From NCBI GenBank assembly GCA_018881555.1, contig JACAXG010000007.1:15543235-15607234 (forward strand): a stretch of 64,000 bases of DNA. The letters are read 5' to 3'. This document shows positions 28,201-42,351 of the stretch, piece after piece. The translations under genes were made by a program, and so were the position numbers. The DNA comes from Amblyornis subalaris (taxonomy: Eukaryota; Chordata; Aves; Passeriformes; Ptilonorhynchidae). How positions within the stretch are numbered: position 1 is the stretch's first letter; every line of letters begins with the position of its first letter. The notes beneath the pieces are model-generated. The model was not told the DNA's origin. It saw only the letters and a list, made by a program, of their open reading frames with translations, and did no database searches.

Positions 28201-29218
28201 CCTACAGAACAAGAAAATGGGAAAAATCTTCTATGCTAATTATTCTTTCTGATGTTTGTAGACATGTTTCTGCAATTCTGATTAAATCTAAACTTGGGTT
28301 AGGTGGGAAGGTAACACTTTAAGCTTCATCTCCTGAGAAATCAGCCATCAGTGCTGAGTGACAACCACTTTGCTACTTAGCCATGACAGTCTGACTTATC
28401 CTAATGCAAATTGGCAACAGTTTCTTCTGTGTGTGGTAGAGGAAAACCGGAGAGAATTCAGATANGGGAATTACCGTCATTAGCAATCAATTTTTCTCTT
28501 AACAGCCGCAGTGGATTTAGGATTTCAGAGGCCCCCCTGTGACTCAGAGAGCCCCCTCCCGTGAGCTGTGAGTCTGAAGCTGGAGCCAGCACTGCACTTA
28601 AGGAAGCTGCTGTTCACAGGGACACTCACTGCTGTTGTCAGGCACAGATTTTGCTGAAGGGCAGGGTGGGTCCTGCTGGTGGAGGGCAGGCTACCCATTC
28701 CGTGTTTACTTAAAAGCCAGTAGGAAAACCAGATAAGTCCCTGAAGATGGATTATTAGGCAGACACACCCCCTGCTTGCCCAAATCCCATGCTGCTTTAC
28801 CTGGGAGCCTGTATNGAATCATGGTACATCCTCTCATGCCAAGTTGGCAGGCTGGTGCACACACGAGAGCAAAATATAATCTGGCAAACCAAAAATTAAA
28901 ACATCTTTATACCATGTTTGAATGGTNCCTCTCAGAATAAGTGAAATGAAAAAAAAGGAAAGATAGTAGGCTGGTATTAGTATGTTCCACCAGCTACGTG
29001 TCCCTTGGATGCCAGATACAGTTGTGACTTTTCAAAGGGAAGAAAAAACCGAAACCAAACCGCCTGCAGCTCTGACCAGCAAGACACCATAACTCAAAGC
29101 CATTAATCAGGTCCCAATCAATGTTGTCTCCGAGCAGCAGTCANTCAGCTCTCCATTAGCACCCATCCATCACGCCATGCTGTAAGTCACTGCATCATCA
29201 GNCACCCATCAGGCCTTA

Positions 29219-29386
<168 letters not shown>

Positions 29387-29846
29387 TCATTAGCATTATT
29401 ATCAGNTGGTCATTTACATTGCATTTGATTGCCATACTAACTGAATGCAAGACACAGAGAAAACAGCAGTTCTATTCCCTGTAAAGTAAAGCACTTAAAA
29501 AAGGCTGGGTCATGTTTTCACTTCACTCCAACATTAAGTAAAGATTCATAGTGGAGTTATTACTTATATTGTGGTACAGTCCCTTCTTCAGATGATTTAT
29601 GTTAGGTAAACAATACCAGTGAAGTACCAAAGAAAGTTATGGAAAATTAAATAAATCTGTAAAACTACAGTATATAAGCTGAGTTGCCTTAAACTCATAG
29701 ATGAAACTGTTCATGCTGTGATTTAATGTACTTTTAGCTCAGAAGCATTAACTTTACAGCTTTAGCTAATTTGTCTACACCTTACCATTATCCCTGTAGC
29801 ACTAAGTTGTTATCATTATTATTGCCACATTATTAACATATTATTA

Positions 29847-29865
29847 AAATATTATTATTATTATT

Positions 29866-29897
<32 letters not shown>
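29847..29897. repeat. (ATT)n/(AAT)n palindromic microsatellite
   Basis: About six ATT units run directly into about nine AAT units, so the two halves are complementary and could fold into a hairpin or cruciform. It lies about 480 bp upstream of exon 4 in the direction of transcription. Confidence 0.95.
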
Positions 29898-29899
<2 letters not shown>

Positions 29900-32800
29900 C
29901 ACTATGAGGAGCTGAACCATGCTACAGCACCACAGAAATGTGGCAGACTGACAGGGCACCGAATGCACCTTCAAAGATCAGACCAGTCCATTGTACTGGA
30001 CAGCTGGGAAGTCTGGCTTTTTTGTACTCTTCTGTAATGTCTTTGTGCTGGTGCCAAAATGGACTTCAGAAGTTCCCTCCTTACCACTATCTCCGTGTTC
30101 CTGCCATGGACTGGCACCACCTCCACTGTGCCAGGGAGGATGGGGCTTTGGAGAACTGGGCATTCAGCCCCAGTAGCTACTGGGGATATTTCTCCCTGCT
30201 GCTGGTTCCTTCTGCAAATGGATGTGAGGCCATGTTCAAAGTCACATCAAAGAGCTGGCCTGACTTCAAAAACTTTGCAAACCAGTTATTTTTGTTTTAC
30301 TTCTTGTTCTGAAGTTCCCTACATCAGCTGATGGTGAGGTTGTACAAATAATTGTGTCATACTGGAAACAAGTCATAGTCATATGGAAACAATTTAAAAG
30401 TCAAATATTTCATGTTTTGAAGCCATAATCTGTGACTGTGCTGGAAAACACATCACTGAATTGAACCAGTTGACAAATAAACCATCCAAAGAGTTAATTT
30501 TCATCTAGATTATCTCCAAGATCTGATTTAGAGTTGACCCCAAGAGGAATTGCATCAGCGCTATCAAAAGGCAAAACCTGGGGCAGGTAAATGCAGAGAT
30601 GGAAAAGGAGAGGGGGTGGCTGTCACCAAAACCAGCTCCTCTGAAACTTTGAATAGCATGAGACCTCTGTCTCAGCCTATGTTGGGAAAATGTGGTTGTT
30701 CAACTACCTGGAATTAAGTGTTAGTCTAACTGTACCATGGAAAAGCTCTGTCATAGCTGGAGTTGCTCNTTTTAACTTAAGCTGATAAAGTGGTAAACTT
30801 CTGACATCTTTAAACCCAAGCATTTGCACAGTGAAGCTGAGGCATCTCGGTCCTTCCTCTGCGCCACAGGCATGAGAGAAGCGACCCCTCACCTCATGGC
30901 TTTCCCACAACCAGCATTCTGCTCCCTCTGGCACACAGGGCAGGGATACTGAGAGCCCCTCTGCCGGGACAAGATTTATGGNGACAGTTTAAGGCTCTGA
31001 GAGATAAGCTTTGGTACATCTTACTGCAGCAATATAAGAAATTGCTGTCCACAGCTCTCTGCTTATTTGGGTGTTACCCTCTGTCAAAAGGAAGCACATG
31101 CCAATGTCACAGCTACCTCACTACAAACCCCACCATGTGAACCTGTTGTTGCTGAAGAGGGCTTTACCCTATACCACCAGGTAACTTAGGGCAAAGAGGA
31201 GGAGCAAAATCTGGGCGTGAACATTTCTCAGGAGGACATGCCAAGTTTCACCAGGCTGTGCCTGTCAGCATTCCTGTCACACTGGAGTTATTCCAGGCCA
31301 GTGAGACTCATTCATGTGAGAGCAACCACAGCAAGTCTTTGATGTCTTCACATAGCTCCCCACACATTTCTTGCTCCAGCACCATCAGCCCTCCAGCTTC
31401 CTCCCACCCTCTCTGACAGGCTAACCAGCAGACAGTTGGGTTCTATGGCTCCATTTGAGCAAACCCCAAATCTTACAGGTGCCCTGGGTGTGGGAGTCAT
31501 TCCGAGGACAAAANGCTGAGTTTTGACTTGCTGTACTTTTGCACATTAAACACGGAAATGAGCAGCTCTTTCAGGAGCTGGTGGGTTTCTTGGGAAGTTA
31601 CATTATTCCTTTGGCCCAGGCTCCTCAACCATCATGTGTACTTGATAGGTATCCTGAGCACACATAATGTCAGGTTAATGCAGCTTGCTTTAAATTAGCA
31701 AACAGCTGGGGTTATATTGCTAGCAGTACCCATAAGATCATATTATTGCTAGTTCCACAGGTATTTTCAAAAGAAAAGAATTACCTCCAGATCAGGTACA
31801 CCTTAGTGCATTTAGCAGGTACACACACGTGCACAATGCAGATAATTATCCTGCTCTAATATCATGGCTGAGGGCAAATGAGAAAGTTACAGTAATAGTA
31901 ATAGAAGCACATAAGCACAGTAATAAATAGCATATTAATAATAGCTTTCAGGTGTTCAGACATGGAGGGTTGAAGACAGTAGAGGGAAATTAGATAATAA
32001 TCTGAATTTTTTCCTTGACATGTTGATTTACTGTCCTGCCTACCTTCCTGAAACATTTAATAGAGCTCNGATGTTCTACATTGCCTCACGTGCACAATAA
32101 TCACCTCTCCCATAAAGCACTTGCCTTTGAAAAAATCTCCAAGTTTTAGTGCATACAAAAGTAAATAGCATTAATCTAGAAATGTGTAACAGTAAAAAAA
32201 AAAAAGCCCACTTTAACTTCTTCATCATCAACAGCTGGAATTGCTGGGTATGAACAGCCCCTTTTCCCTGGGAACAGTTGCAGTGGTTCTCCTGCAGGTG
32301 AGATGAGCTCTGTGGGACCTTGGCTCTCCCAGCTGCCCCCACCCACAGGGCCTTGCTGTGGGAGGATGCTTTAATGGCACCGTTGTATTCAAGCGTGTCC
32401 ATGATCCACAAACTAAAAATTCACTAGGTAGAGGCCTTGACATAACAGGCAGTAATGTTCTCAAAGGAACCATTAGATACTATTGAGTAAATTATACTAA
32501 TTTGGGGGGGAGGAGGGAAGGTACATAATTGTGTATCTACAAGACTGGGAGCTCTTATATTCTTTTGGTTCCCTCCCACGTTTTCACAGCTTTATCCCAC
32601 CACCTCCCACTGCAGCCATGTCACCTACAAATGGCTACAGATGGCAGCAGTGCAGGGCAGGTTTAACCTAACCCAGCATAAGGTTCGCTGGTTGTGACAC
32701 ACACAAGATGGATTTTTAAGTGATGAAGAAGCAGAGGGCCTGGACAAACATCTTCATCACCTGCTGTAACTATCATGAAACACCGTGCTGGGATAGCACT

Positions 32801-35800
32801 GGGTTTTGAAATGATTGCTTTCTCTCTATGGCTCTTGTTATGATTTCTGTGGATAACAACAACATCCTTCTAATTCTTCAATCCTCAGCTTCCTTTGCCA
32901 TTTGACAATTATAGTCATCATAGAAACCTCACACTATCAGCTGGGAGTGGGTGAGCTTCCTAATGTACTGAAGGACTTTGGATCTTCACCAAGCAGAGTA
33001 TTTTCAATAACACTTTTCAATTTTTCGAAATGTCATTTAAGTTGCAGTTGCATGTGAGTGAGGACAGAAGGGATTCATTTTCCCAGAGAATGGTAAGAGG
33101 CTAATAAAATACATCCCAGTTAAAAAAGAAAAAAAAGACATTTTAACAATCCTCAGAAAATATGCCTGGAAAAGGAAATCAATAAAACATTTGATCCATT
33201 CTGGATCAGGACCTCTCTGTCTGTGAAGAGGCAGTGTGCATTATTAAAGCCTCGGGTTGGCAGCAGCCCTGTTACAGAGACGCTGAGAGAGCACCTTCTC
33301 TACCCTCACCTTCCATAGCGGGGACACTAGAGAAAGGCGGCTGCACTTTCTTTCCATTTTTATTTTGGTAATGTAGAATAATCTATACTNTCAGTGTTAG
33401 CAATACTCTTCCTCCCCTTACACAGGTAATATTCTGCCTCAGCTCATCTCTCTGGAGTGGAGTGAGCCGGGGTGGACAGTGGTGCTGAAGGGTCCATCTT
33501 GTCTTTCACCAGCTCTCTCATATATCTCACCCAGCTGCAGGTAGGGATGTCATTGCCAGGCTCAGGTAACAGCCTGCACCCCCACCAGGCACTTTACCCC
33601 ACCTCTACCTTTCCTTCAAGGCGTTCTTCATAAAAGAAACCAAAGAGAATAATTAAAATTCTGGTCTGCCACCTTGAGCCAGACTATTTTCCTTACTAAT
33701 GCATAGTCCTAGTAAATTCGGAGGGGGCTCTTGTGGCATGCATCGCAGCACGTTTACAGCATACTTATGATGAGACTTTCNTCCAAGACTCCTGAAACAC
33801 TTCTGCACAACCCTCTCTGGTAAGGACATATGGCTGCTTTCAGAGCTGCATTGAAATGAGAGAATCTTCATAAGCATAAAACTGAAATAAAGTAATGGGA
33901 AATCAGAATCTCAGTGTACACTATAATGATAACTTTACTTCTTAATTGCTATACTTTTTGGGCAAAGGGGCATTAGATCTAATTTTTGATGCACTGCTAA
34001 ATTACGTCATTTTTTGTTTAATGCATTTTTATCTTACAAAACACTCAGAACTTGCATTTTTGCCTGCTAAAGGTAATAGCTTATACAGGAAGGCATGTCA
34101 TTTTCCCACTTCCTTTTCTACCACTCAGCTTCTAAGAAAGAGCAAAGAATGACCCTATTTTTTTTAAATCAAATATATTCTATTTCTTTGTTGTTCAGGG
34201 TTTTGCTGTGATGTGTATGGGGGGTAAAACTATGAGGATATCTTTTATCATTTCTGAGAAATGTGATAAGAGGCAGACCAGGCACTTCAACACAGTGCTA
34301 ATGCAGGGGTGACTAATGAATGAGCATGAAAAACGGACACTTGTCAGCCAGGAATTAGATGCAAACCAGACAAACAGAACAATGCAGCATTACCACCAGG
34401 GAAAGATGGATTTCTGCCCTTGGTAGACCTTTAAGACTCTCTGCTTCTCATAGTAACTCCAAACATCAACTTTCCTTCTATAACAAACAATCTAAAATCT
34501 GAGCAAGCTTTAAGAGCACAAAAAGAAAAGAAACCCATATTTTTTTCTATACAGCTGTCATAATAACTATGCCAATTGCGAGAAATATGTTCAGTCTCTG
34601 CTTTCAGAGAAACAAGGGTTCAAGAACGTGAAAAGACCTCAACAAGAAGTATGTATGTATTTCCATACAGAAGATAGCTTGCTTTATATGGGTGAGTACA
34701 TACAGCCATCCATATAAACCCAAACATGTCATAAGCAAAAAGTGCAACTAAAACACTAGAGAAAAGGTGAATATGGCTTGGTATAATTTTAGCTGTTACT
34801 AGTGGATCAACATGCAATACGTAGCCAAGCTCTCCACCTCAAGTCTACCTCCTACCCTTGAGAGCATTCTCAAGAGGCAAGGTTCAATTCTGTTTTAATT
34901 TTACCTAGCCTAATAAGAATACCCAACCAGAAAAATAATTGTGGAAGAAGAGTGGTAAAATGCCACTGGTGTTGTACAAAGTGAAAGAGGATCCATGTGC
35001 TTGTGAAAACACNTCTCACTGCATTTATCCCCAAGCTGGGATGACTGATGCTTAGCTGAGAAACATGACTAATATTGTAAAACTGGTCTGTTCCTCTTCC
35101 ATCACTTTCCACAATGTGGATAGAGTCGAGAGACATCTTTTTGCTTCAAAAAAAGCCACTAAAGACTGAATTACAAATCTAAATGTAAGAAACCATGCCC
35201 TGTCAGGCATACTTTGGCCTTGCTTTTCTGTTTGCAGCTGAGTCTATGACCTTTGCNCGATCAATCACACTGGTGGGAAAGCAGAGGAAAGGTTAGGTAC
35301 AAAACCCTCTTTTTTTCCATTTTATTCTTTGTGGTTCCAGCTCTCTGTTAATTAGATCAAACCAGATTTCCAGTGAGACAGTCACCGGAGTGCCATCAGT
35401 CTGTAACCCAGGGGANCCCTCTGAAACCTCTATCAGTGGTTTTTCTAAGTGTGGTGTCTCGCCCTGCAGAGTCCCCTGNCGTACCAGCTGCACGCTGAGT
35501 GTTGATCAGAGCCTCCTGCCCTCCTCCAGTACACCACTGCTCACGGAATGCGATTGCAGCTGGACAGGGCTGTGCTCTCAGCTGGCCCAAGCATCAGTAG
35601 CTGGAGCCGAGGACTGAGGGAATAAGTCAACACCTCAAAACTCCATCTTAATGCCCAAAACACAACTCTGTGCCACTCTTTCCGTCTCTGGAGGGGCTGT
35701 TTCACTTCTGGCCAGTCCTAAAGACAGATGTCTCAGCACCCCGAGGCTGACCCAGCCCCTGCCTCAGTCTGGGGAGGAACATGAGGGACANTGGAGCTTC

Positions 35801-38800
35801 CACCTTTCCAAAGTTCATGGCTTGGGCTGAGCTTGGCTGTAGCCCTCTGGTGGCCCAGGCAATCAGGCATTGGGGCTGACACCCCACACAGCCAGGAAGC
35901 AGCATGAGTTTTCACGGCCGAGCAGCTGATGAGGATTGAAGCAGGCTTCTTGGAAGTGCACGACTTGTTTTGGGGATGCAGGCTGCTCTATCCACTGACC
36001 TGAGGTACAGAATGAGGTGAGGAACACCCTTTGCTTGTCAGGCTACAATCTGCAAGACACTTTGCATGAGCCCAGGACCGNCTCTCCTCTTCTATTTCCT
36101 ATGCATTTTCAGCCTGAGCAAAGGGAAGGTGCAGACTGGCCAGCCCCTCATTCTGTCAATGGCATCTTCAGCCAGCTGGGGATAACACTACACCCTGATG
36201 ACTCTCTGGAGACTCACTGCCTACTTATCTGCAGAAAAACCATTCTTTTCCCCCTCCTCTCTAGCTCCAAGCTAATTCAGCCACGTGCTTGTAAGACTAA
36301 ACTCCTTTGCAACACAGCTTCAATGTGGGCTGTGCTTTTAATGAAGAATGACCCACTCAACATATTTTGTATTGATACAACTGTAAAAAATACAAACAAA
36401 CAAACTTTATCAAGAATTCACTGAGCAGATGGGTTCCTAGGTGTACATTGATCACAGTGTTCTCCTCTTATGTTTTTACTTGATAGCTCAGTATTTTGTT
36501 GTAAGCTTAATCTGAAAATTTATAAACTTAATTCTATTCATCATTTNGTTTGGTGATTGAAGATGGAATCCTAAGTTCTTGCTTTTCAAATGAATCTAAA
36601 TGTAATGTTCAAATGACCTAACCTTGACAGGTGCCTTTTTACAGGACAGATGTACTAAAGGTACTAAAGAGAGACATTAGAAGCATCAGGTGTACATTAC
36701 AACTCATATTTAGAATTGAATTTACAAGACACTGACACTCTAAAAATGAAAACTATATAAACGGTATTTTGTTGTTGTTTTTCTCATACAATAACCTAAC
36801 TCACACAGCTGTCTGGTCACTACCAAAATATACACAACAGTGACATCAAGTCCACCTTAACTTATAGAGTCTTGGCTCTTTAATATAATGCAATGCAGTT
36901 TGTATTTACTACTGTTGCAACTGCATCCTTAAATTTGGGAGTGGTCATGCCTGTTAACTTGGGAAGCCGTACAGAAACATGCCTGACAGGAGCACAAGCA
37001 GAGAGGTAGGTAGGATCAAACATGCTAAATGCACAGTTAATCTCTCTGCTGCCCTTTCTGTAATCTGCTGTTCTTCAGTAATCTCAGCTCAGGACCTCGT
37101 GCCTCAGTCATTCCTTTATTAACTACAGTTGATCAGTAGCAATTTAAATGGTACACAAGGAAGGAATTAAGGTCCTATCTCTGCTAACTCTCATACACAC
37201 TTATCAAAGTACATCAAACAAATTTTTATGATTTTTTTAATACTGGATATCCTGAATGTACATTCCTACTAAAATTTCCAAGTGTTGTACTTCCTAGCTC
37301 ACTCTTCTTATCCCAACATCCACCCAACTTTGTATCAATTGCAATGGGTTCCAATGTTTTTGTGGCTACAGAACGTGTCCTCACAGCTCTGCTTGGATTA
37401 GGTGTGTGAATAGAGGGAAGAAAGGAACTGCAGCAATGTAACATGGAGCATGGGCCCCAGTGTTGAAAGGTGAGATAACCAAGTGTCAGTAAAGAACATG
37501 TGATTTTTTTTTTCATATCTGCTTCTTTGTATAACTGCACATCCATTGGAAGCAGAGATAAATCATCAGATGAGCCAATCTACTTTTCTGTACTGCATTT
37601 ATCTTATCAGTATACAGTATCTGACATGCATATATTAACTGCATGCCTTTGAAAAAAAGTCTGGGAGAATAAATGCTTTTAGATAAGTACATAGGAAACT
37701 AGTGCAAAATTATAAAAAATATTAACAAGCACAGTTCATTACCACATCAGGGCTTTTAAAAATGTTGTTGTTGTTGTTTTTTAAATTCTGATTTTAAGAT
37801 TATGAATACAGGAAAAGAAAAAAACTATTCATTACATAGAAAAAAAAAAAGGATCAGGTAATAGAAATTACAAAAAAAAAGCTTCTATTTTCTCATAAAT
37901 GCTCAACAAATCCAAAACCTGGGAGTAGATTTAGGGCTTATATTCTTACTATATTTTCTCAAGGACAGCATGGGTTAACATCATGAAATCAGTGAAGCTA
38001 CAGCAACACCAAAGTGGTGCAAATGAAAAGTGAGGTTACTCTATGCACATGGGCTCAAAGCAATTTGTCTTAGCCACCCCTTTATTATCTGATCTAAAAA
38101 TTAGGTCAAATCCTGCAGCTATTGTTTAGTCTTTGTCAGATGTATTTTCCAGTGGGTTTAACTCTACTTTTGGCTCAGATCTCGTTCATTGTTTTAGGAG
38201 GAATTTTGCCCTGTTAGGTTTTATCTGCTCAATGACATTGCCCTGTTACAGAAAATTACATTAAAACTTTATATTTGTCTTGTGTTTTTCTACAGCCAAG
38301 GTAAAGCTGCCCAATCCCCTCTCCCTCCCCAACAGTAAAATTTTTTAATTGAGCAGAAAAACTGTATCAAAACATATTAGTGACTCCTAATGCTCCTGAC
38401 AGGATGTGCTTAGAATAAATCAGAAATGTGCGAATAAATAGAAAATGTGTTTTAGCACTTTCCTAGGCAAATATCTCAGAAAATTTATTGTATCTTTCCA
38501 GCTTCACCAAGATACTTACATTAGGTGTCCCTACTTTGTTGGTTACTGATATAGCTAAAATGGCAAAGTGAAAGTTAATCTCAACAAATCTTCTCGTTTA
38601 AGAGGATGAAATGCTCAGCTCTGCTCTCATGGGGAGACCAATGCCCCAGGAAGATGAATTCCATGAAACAGGAAAAACATTCCTTTGCAGAAACAGCCTG
38701 CACAGAAGGGAGTCATTTCCCAGCATACTAGTGATCCAGGAGCGCAACAGTGATTTGCCATTAAATGCCCTGAACACTTAGGGAAGCTGGAATGTTGTCT

Positions 38801-39190
38801 TTAGACTCAGACTCTTTTCCTGTTTATATTGCTAGCGTGGGCAACCTTTGAAAACCAGCAGCATCTTTACTCCATATTTATAGGTTACTCCTTTCCTGAA
38901 TAACTGAAGCTCTTGGCCAAAGCAAAGTTGCAATTGATTTTCACAGCGAACTTTCATTGACCAGGTTGTTATGTACTTTCTGACACATGCCTGACCCTGT
39001 ATTAAACAAACACAAGCTGCTTTTCCAGGATGCACATTTTTCACACTTTCAAATTACTTTTCTGTTAATTCTATTACACGCTCAGTGAACAGTGATGCTG
39101 GGTGCTATTTTTCTGTTTGTTTGTTTTAATGGAGTGGAGCTCCAACCCTTGAGATGACACAATAAGTCCAGAATAAGACATAAGGGCATA

Positions 39191-39311
39191 AGGGAGAAAA
39201 GACAGAAAGGGAAGGAGAAAAGGAGAAGGAGTTGAATAGAGAGAGGGAGAAAGAGGAAGAAAGGGAGAAGGAGAGGGAGAGAGAGAGAGAGGGAGAAAAA
39301 GAGAGAGAGGA
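39191..39311. repeat. purine-rich (GA/GGA) low-complexity tract
   Basis: The plus strand is nearly all A and G for 120 bp, and 39238-39311 is uninterrupted purine. On the UNC5C transcript strand this is a long polypyrimidine tract in the middle of intron 3. Confidence 0.95.
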
Positions 39312-41484
39312 CACAAGCTTTTCTTAATGTGCTAGGTATGGTAAGTTATGCTACAGTTGTACCCGTCAAGATAGAATCACCAGGTTCAGGTATTAAGATA
39401 AATAATAATACCACTTAAGCAGTTTACATGCTCCATTTACCCCTCACCTTTCCTAAAGATATCAGTGCTCACTTTTGTGCCAATTAAAAGGGAAGACTGC
39501 ATTGGTGACAAATAAGCAACTACAGCTGCAAACTGATCTCGAGAGATGGACTCTTCTGTCCCTCTTAAGATTTGGACATCCTTGATTTCNGGGATTAATA
39601 AGTACTGTATAGACCCTACACTGTATCTCAGCCTCATGGCACATTCTGTAACTATCAGAATAGTTACCATCTGTGTTGAAAGTTTATTATGAAACAAGTA
39701 TTATACTGCCAGTGCAGATTCAGTCCTAAGAAGTCAAAGCTGTGAACACAGATGAGTGTTGGTGTATCTATGTCCACAGTCTTAAAACAGTGATCTCATA
39801 AACAAAATGACATCACAAAGTAAGGCATATTCCCCACATCATCTGTCTAAGTTCCTAAAAAATAGGCCTGAGTTATTAAGAAATTTATAGAAATTTGTGT
39901 CATTGGAAATTGGCAATTTTGTAGAGAATGTGCTTTTGCTGCTGGTTTAAAATCCACAGATTGAAAGACTAATACTTCGGTCCTTAATCCCAAAGAGTCT
40001 AAGTGATTTGTCTGTGTCACAGCTGTCCAAAAACCCCAAATTCAGGAACAGGAGGTTAAAATAACTTCAGTAAAATACAAAGCCACATTTGAGTTACAGG
40101 CCTATAAAACTCCCTGGTATTTATTTAATTAAACTTCTCTGGGAAAACAAAAAAGCCGCCGAGACTCTAGAAAAATCACTGAACTGATTGTTCCCCTCTT
40201 TCTAAAATGTAGTAAGAAAAATAAACAAACTCTGTATTATGAGCACCTTCNATAGAAGGACACCTGGGAAGAAATGTCAATTGATATAAAATAACTTGCA
40301 TTCACACATAATGATTATGTGTTATATAGAAATTAGGTGCACAGGTATGGCAGCACACAAAAGCAACTTGAAATATCAAGTAAAATACACTTAAGTATAT
40401 ATAGAATACTTCCAAACTGTGTTAATTTCATGGTCATCTGTCAAGGCCTACCTGGCAGGACATGAAAATCTACTGAATCAGTTAACTGCGGAGTCATAAT
40501 CTAAAAAACCTGTTCAAACATTGCTAAGTCTCTCTGAAGTGCTGACTGCTTAGAAGAAAAAAAGAACTGAAATCACTCTCCTTTGTTTCAGGAAAATCCT
40601 CCAAGTTTTGAAATCCTTCCTGCCATGAGAAAGCAATATGCAAACATGTAATGGCATTTCTACTTTTGCAGGAAGACTGTCTTGTACAATAATTTTAATT
40701 CCCCTTAGCCCTGGGGAAATTCTTCTCTGAGGGCAGATCTGTATTCAAAAGTACAGGTTCCCTGTTTCCAGTTAGGTATTAGGACTAAAAGCATTCAAAA
40801 ACGGCTATTTAAAAGGCACCTCCGAGATTTGTATCTGGATGTTTATACAGAAGGTACCTTCTCTTTGAGGATTTAACAACGTAGTACTTTGTCAAGAACA
40901 GAANGAGAATCAAGCCCTTAATGGAGAGTTTTAAATGACAGAGGGCCCTTCCTCTAATGTGTCTGTGAAAAGGTTTATTTGGCTGGAAGAATTCCCTTAT
41001 CCCATTATAAATTGTTAGGCACAGTGCAGGAAATATAAGTATGCTGCAAATCCAGCTTCTAATGACCTTTTCTCACAAAATGTGTTTTTGCTGAGGTGAA
41101 AGCAGTGGAAAAGAGGCAATTCTANATGATATGTTTTGTTCCTATTATACAGAATAGTATTTCACATGTGAAAGAGAAATGGGAGTCCCCAGTGTGACTA
41201 CTCTATTACAAAGAAAAGCACCTCTTTGAAAATTAATGAACATTAAATATTTGTACAGTCAAATNAAGATCTGTTTCCAGGGAACTGGTTGCCCTGTGTT
41301 CTTGGGGTCTAAGCAGGGAATGGTTCCAAATAAATACTGAGGTTCACAGCCATGANTAACAACGATGAAATACTAGGGTTGAGATGACCACTTTGAAACT
41401 GATATTACCAATCTGATCACATGATATGCTAAACACACACTTTTTTCTTTCTGAAGGAACAGCAGCTTTATTATCCGACTGCAG

Positions 41485-42169
41485 TGATACATATTTTAAG
41501 CTTTACAGAAANGAACCTGGTTGTTCGGGTGGACATCAAGTTAACTATGAGTCAGCAATGTGCTCTTGTGGCAAATAAGGATAATGCTGTCCTGGGCTGC
41601 ATTAGAGAAAAAGTATTGACAGCAGGTTAGGGGGCTGATCCTTCCCATCCATTTANCCCTTGGGAGGTCANGCCTGGAGTGCTGNGTCCAGTTCTGGGCT
41701 CCTCGGTACAAGAGACACATGCACATACTGGAGACAGTCCAGCAAAGGGACACAAAGATGACTAGCACCTCTCCTACAAGAAAAAGCTGAGAGAGCTGGG
41801 ACTGTTCAGCCTGGAGTGGCTCAGGGGGATCCCATCCATGTGTACAAACACCAGATGGGAGGGTGCAATGAGGACNTAGACAGGCTCTTTACAGGGATGC
41901 CCAGTGATGGGACCAGAGGCAACAGGAAGAGGACGACACACAGAAAGTTCACTCTGAACATCAGGGAACACTTTCTTGTTGTGAGGGTGACAGAGTAGTG
42001 GCATAGGTTGCCCAGAGAAGTGGTGGGGTCTCCTTTGCTGCAGATATTCAAAAGCCATTTGGACATGGTCGTGGGTAACTGACTCTAGGGGCCCTGCTTG
42101 AGCCAACNCTTGGATCAGATGACCTCCAGAGGTGCCTTCCAGCCTCAGCCATTCTGTGGCTTTGTGGAA
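41485..42169 (+). mobile_element. CR1 LINE, 5'-truncated copy, plus strand
   Basis: The copy follows the avian CR1 3' consensus as I know it: aaangaacctgg, gtggacatcaagttaac, cagcaatgtgctc, cctgggctgcatta, tgtccagttctgggctcc, gagctgggactgttcagcc, tggagtggctcaggg, aggttgcccagagaagtggt and a terminal cattctgtggctttgtgg. The encoded reverse-transcriptase tail is degraded. The 5' limit is approximate because the match fades. It is antisense to UNC5C and ends about 180 bp before the solo LTR. Confidence 0.85.
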
Positions 42170-42346
42170 AGAACAGCTATCACCTCTTTTCATATCTTGC
42201 TTTGTTAATGTTCCTACTCATTATCTTCAGACACNTTCATTGAGACATAAAACTGCTGTACTCAAGAAATACTGGGTTTGATGCTTTCCCCCCACACACA
42301 GGAGGAGAATGAGATTTAGCTCTTAAGAAGAGAACAAACTAAAATT

Positions 42347-42351
42347 CTTGC
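42347..42351. repeat. target-site duplication, left copy (cttgc)
   Basis: These five bases immediately precede the TG of the solo LTR and are repeated exactly after its CA at 43433-43437. Confidence 0.75.

Noticed and set aside
41541..42193. Open frames inside the CR1 copy as host genes
   Set aside because: They are antisense or out-of-frame readings of a decayed LINE; the nucleotide match to the CR1 3' end explains the region.
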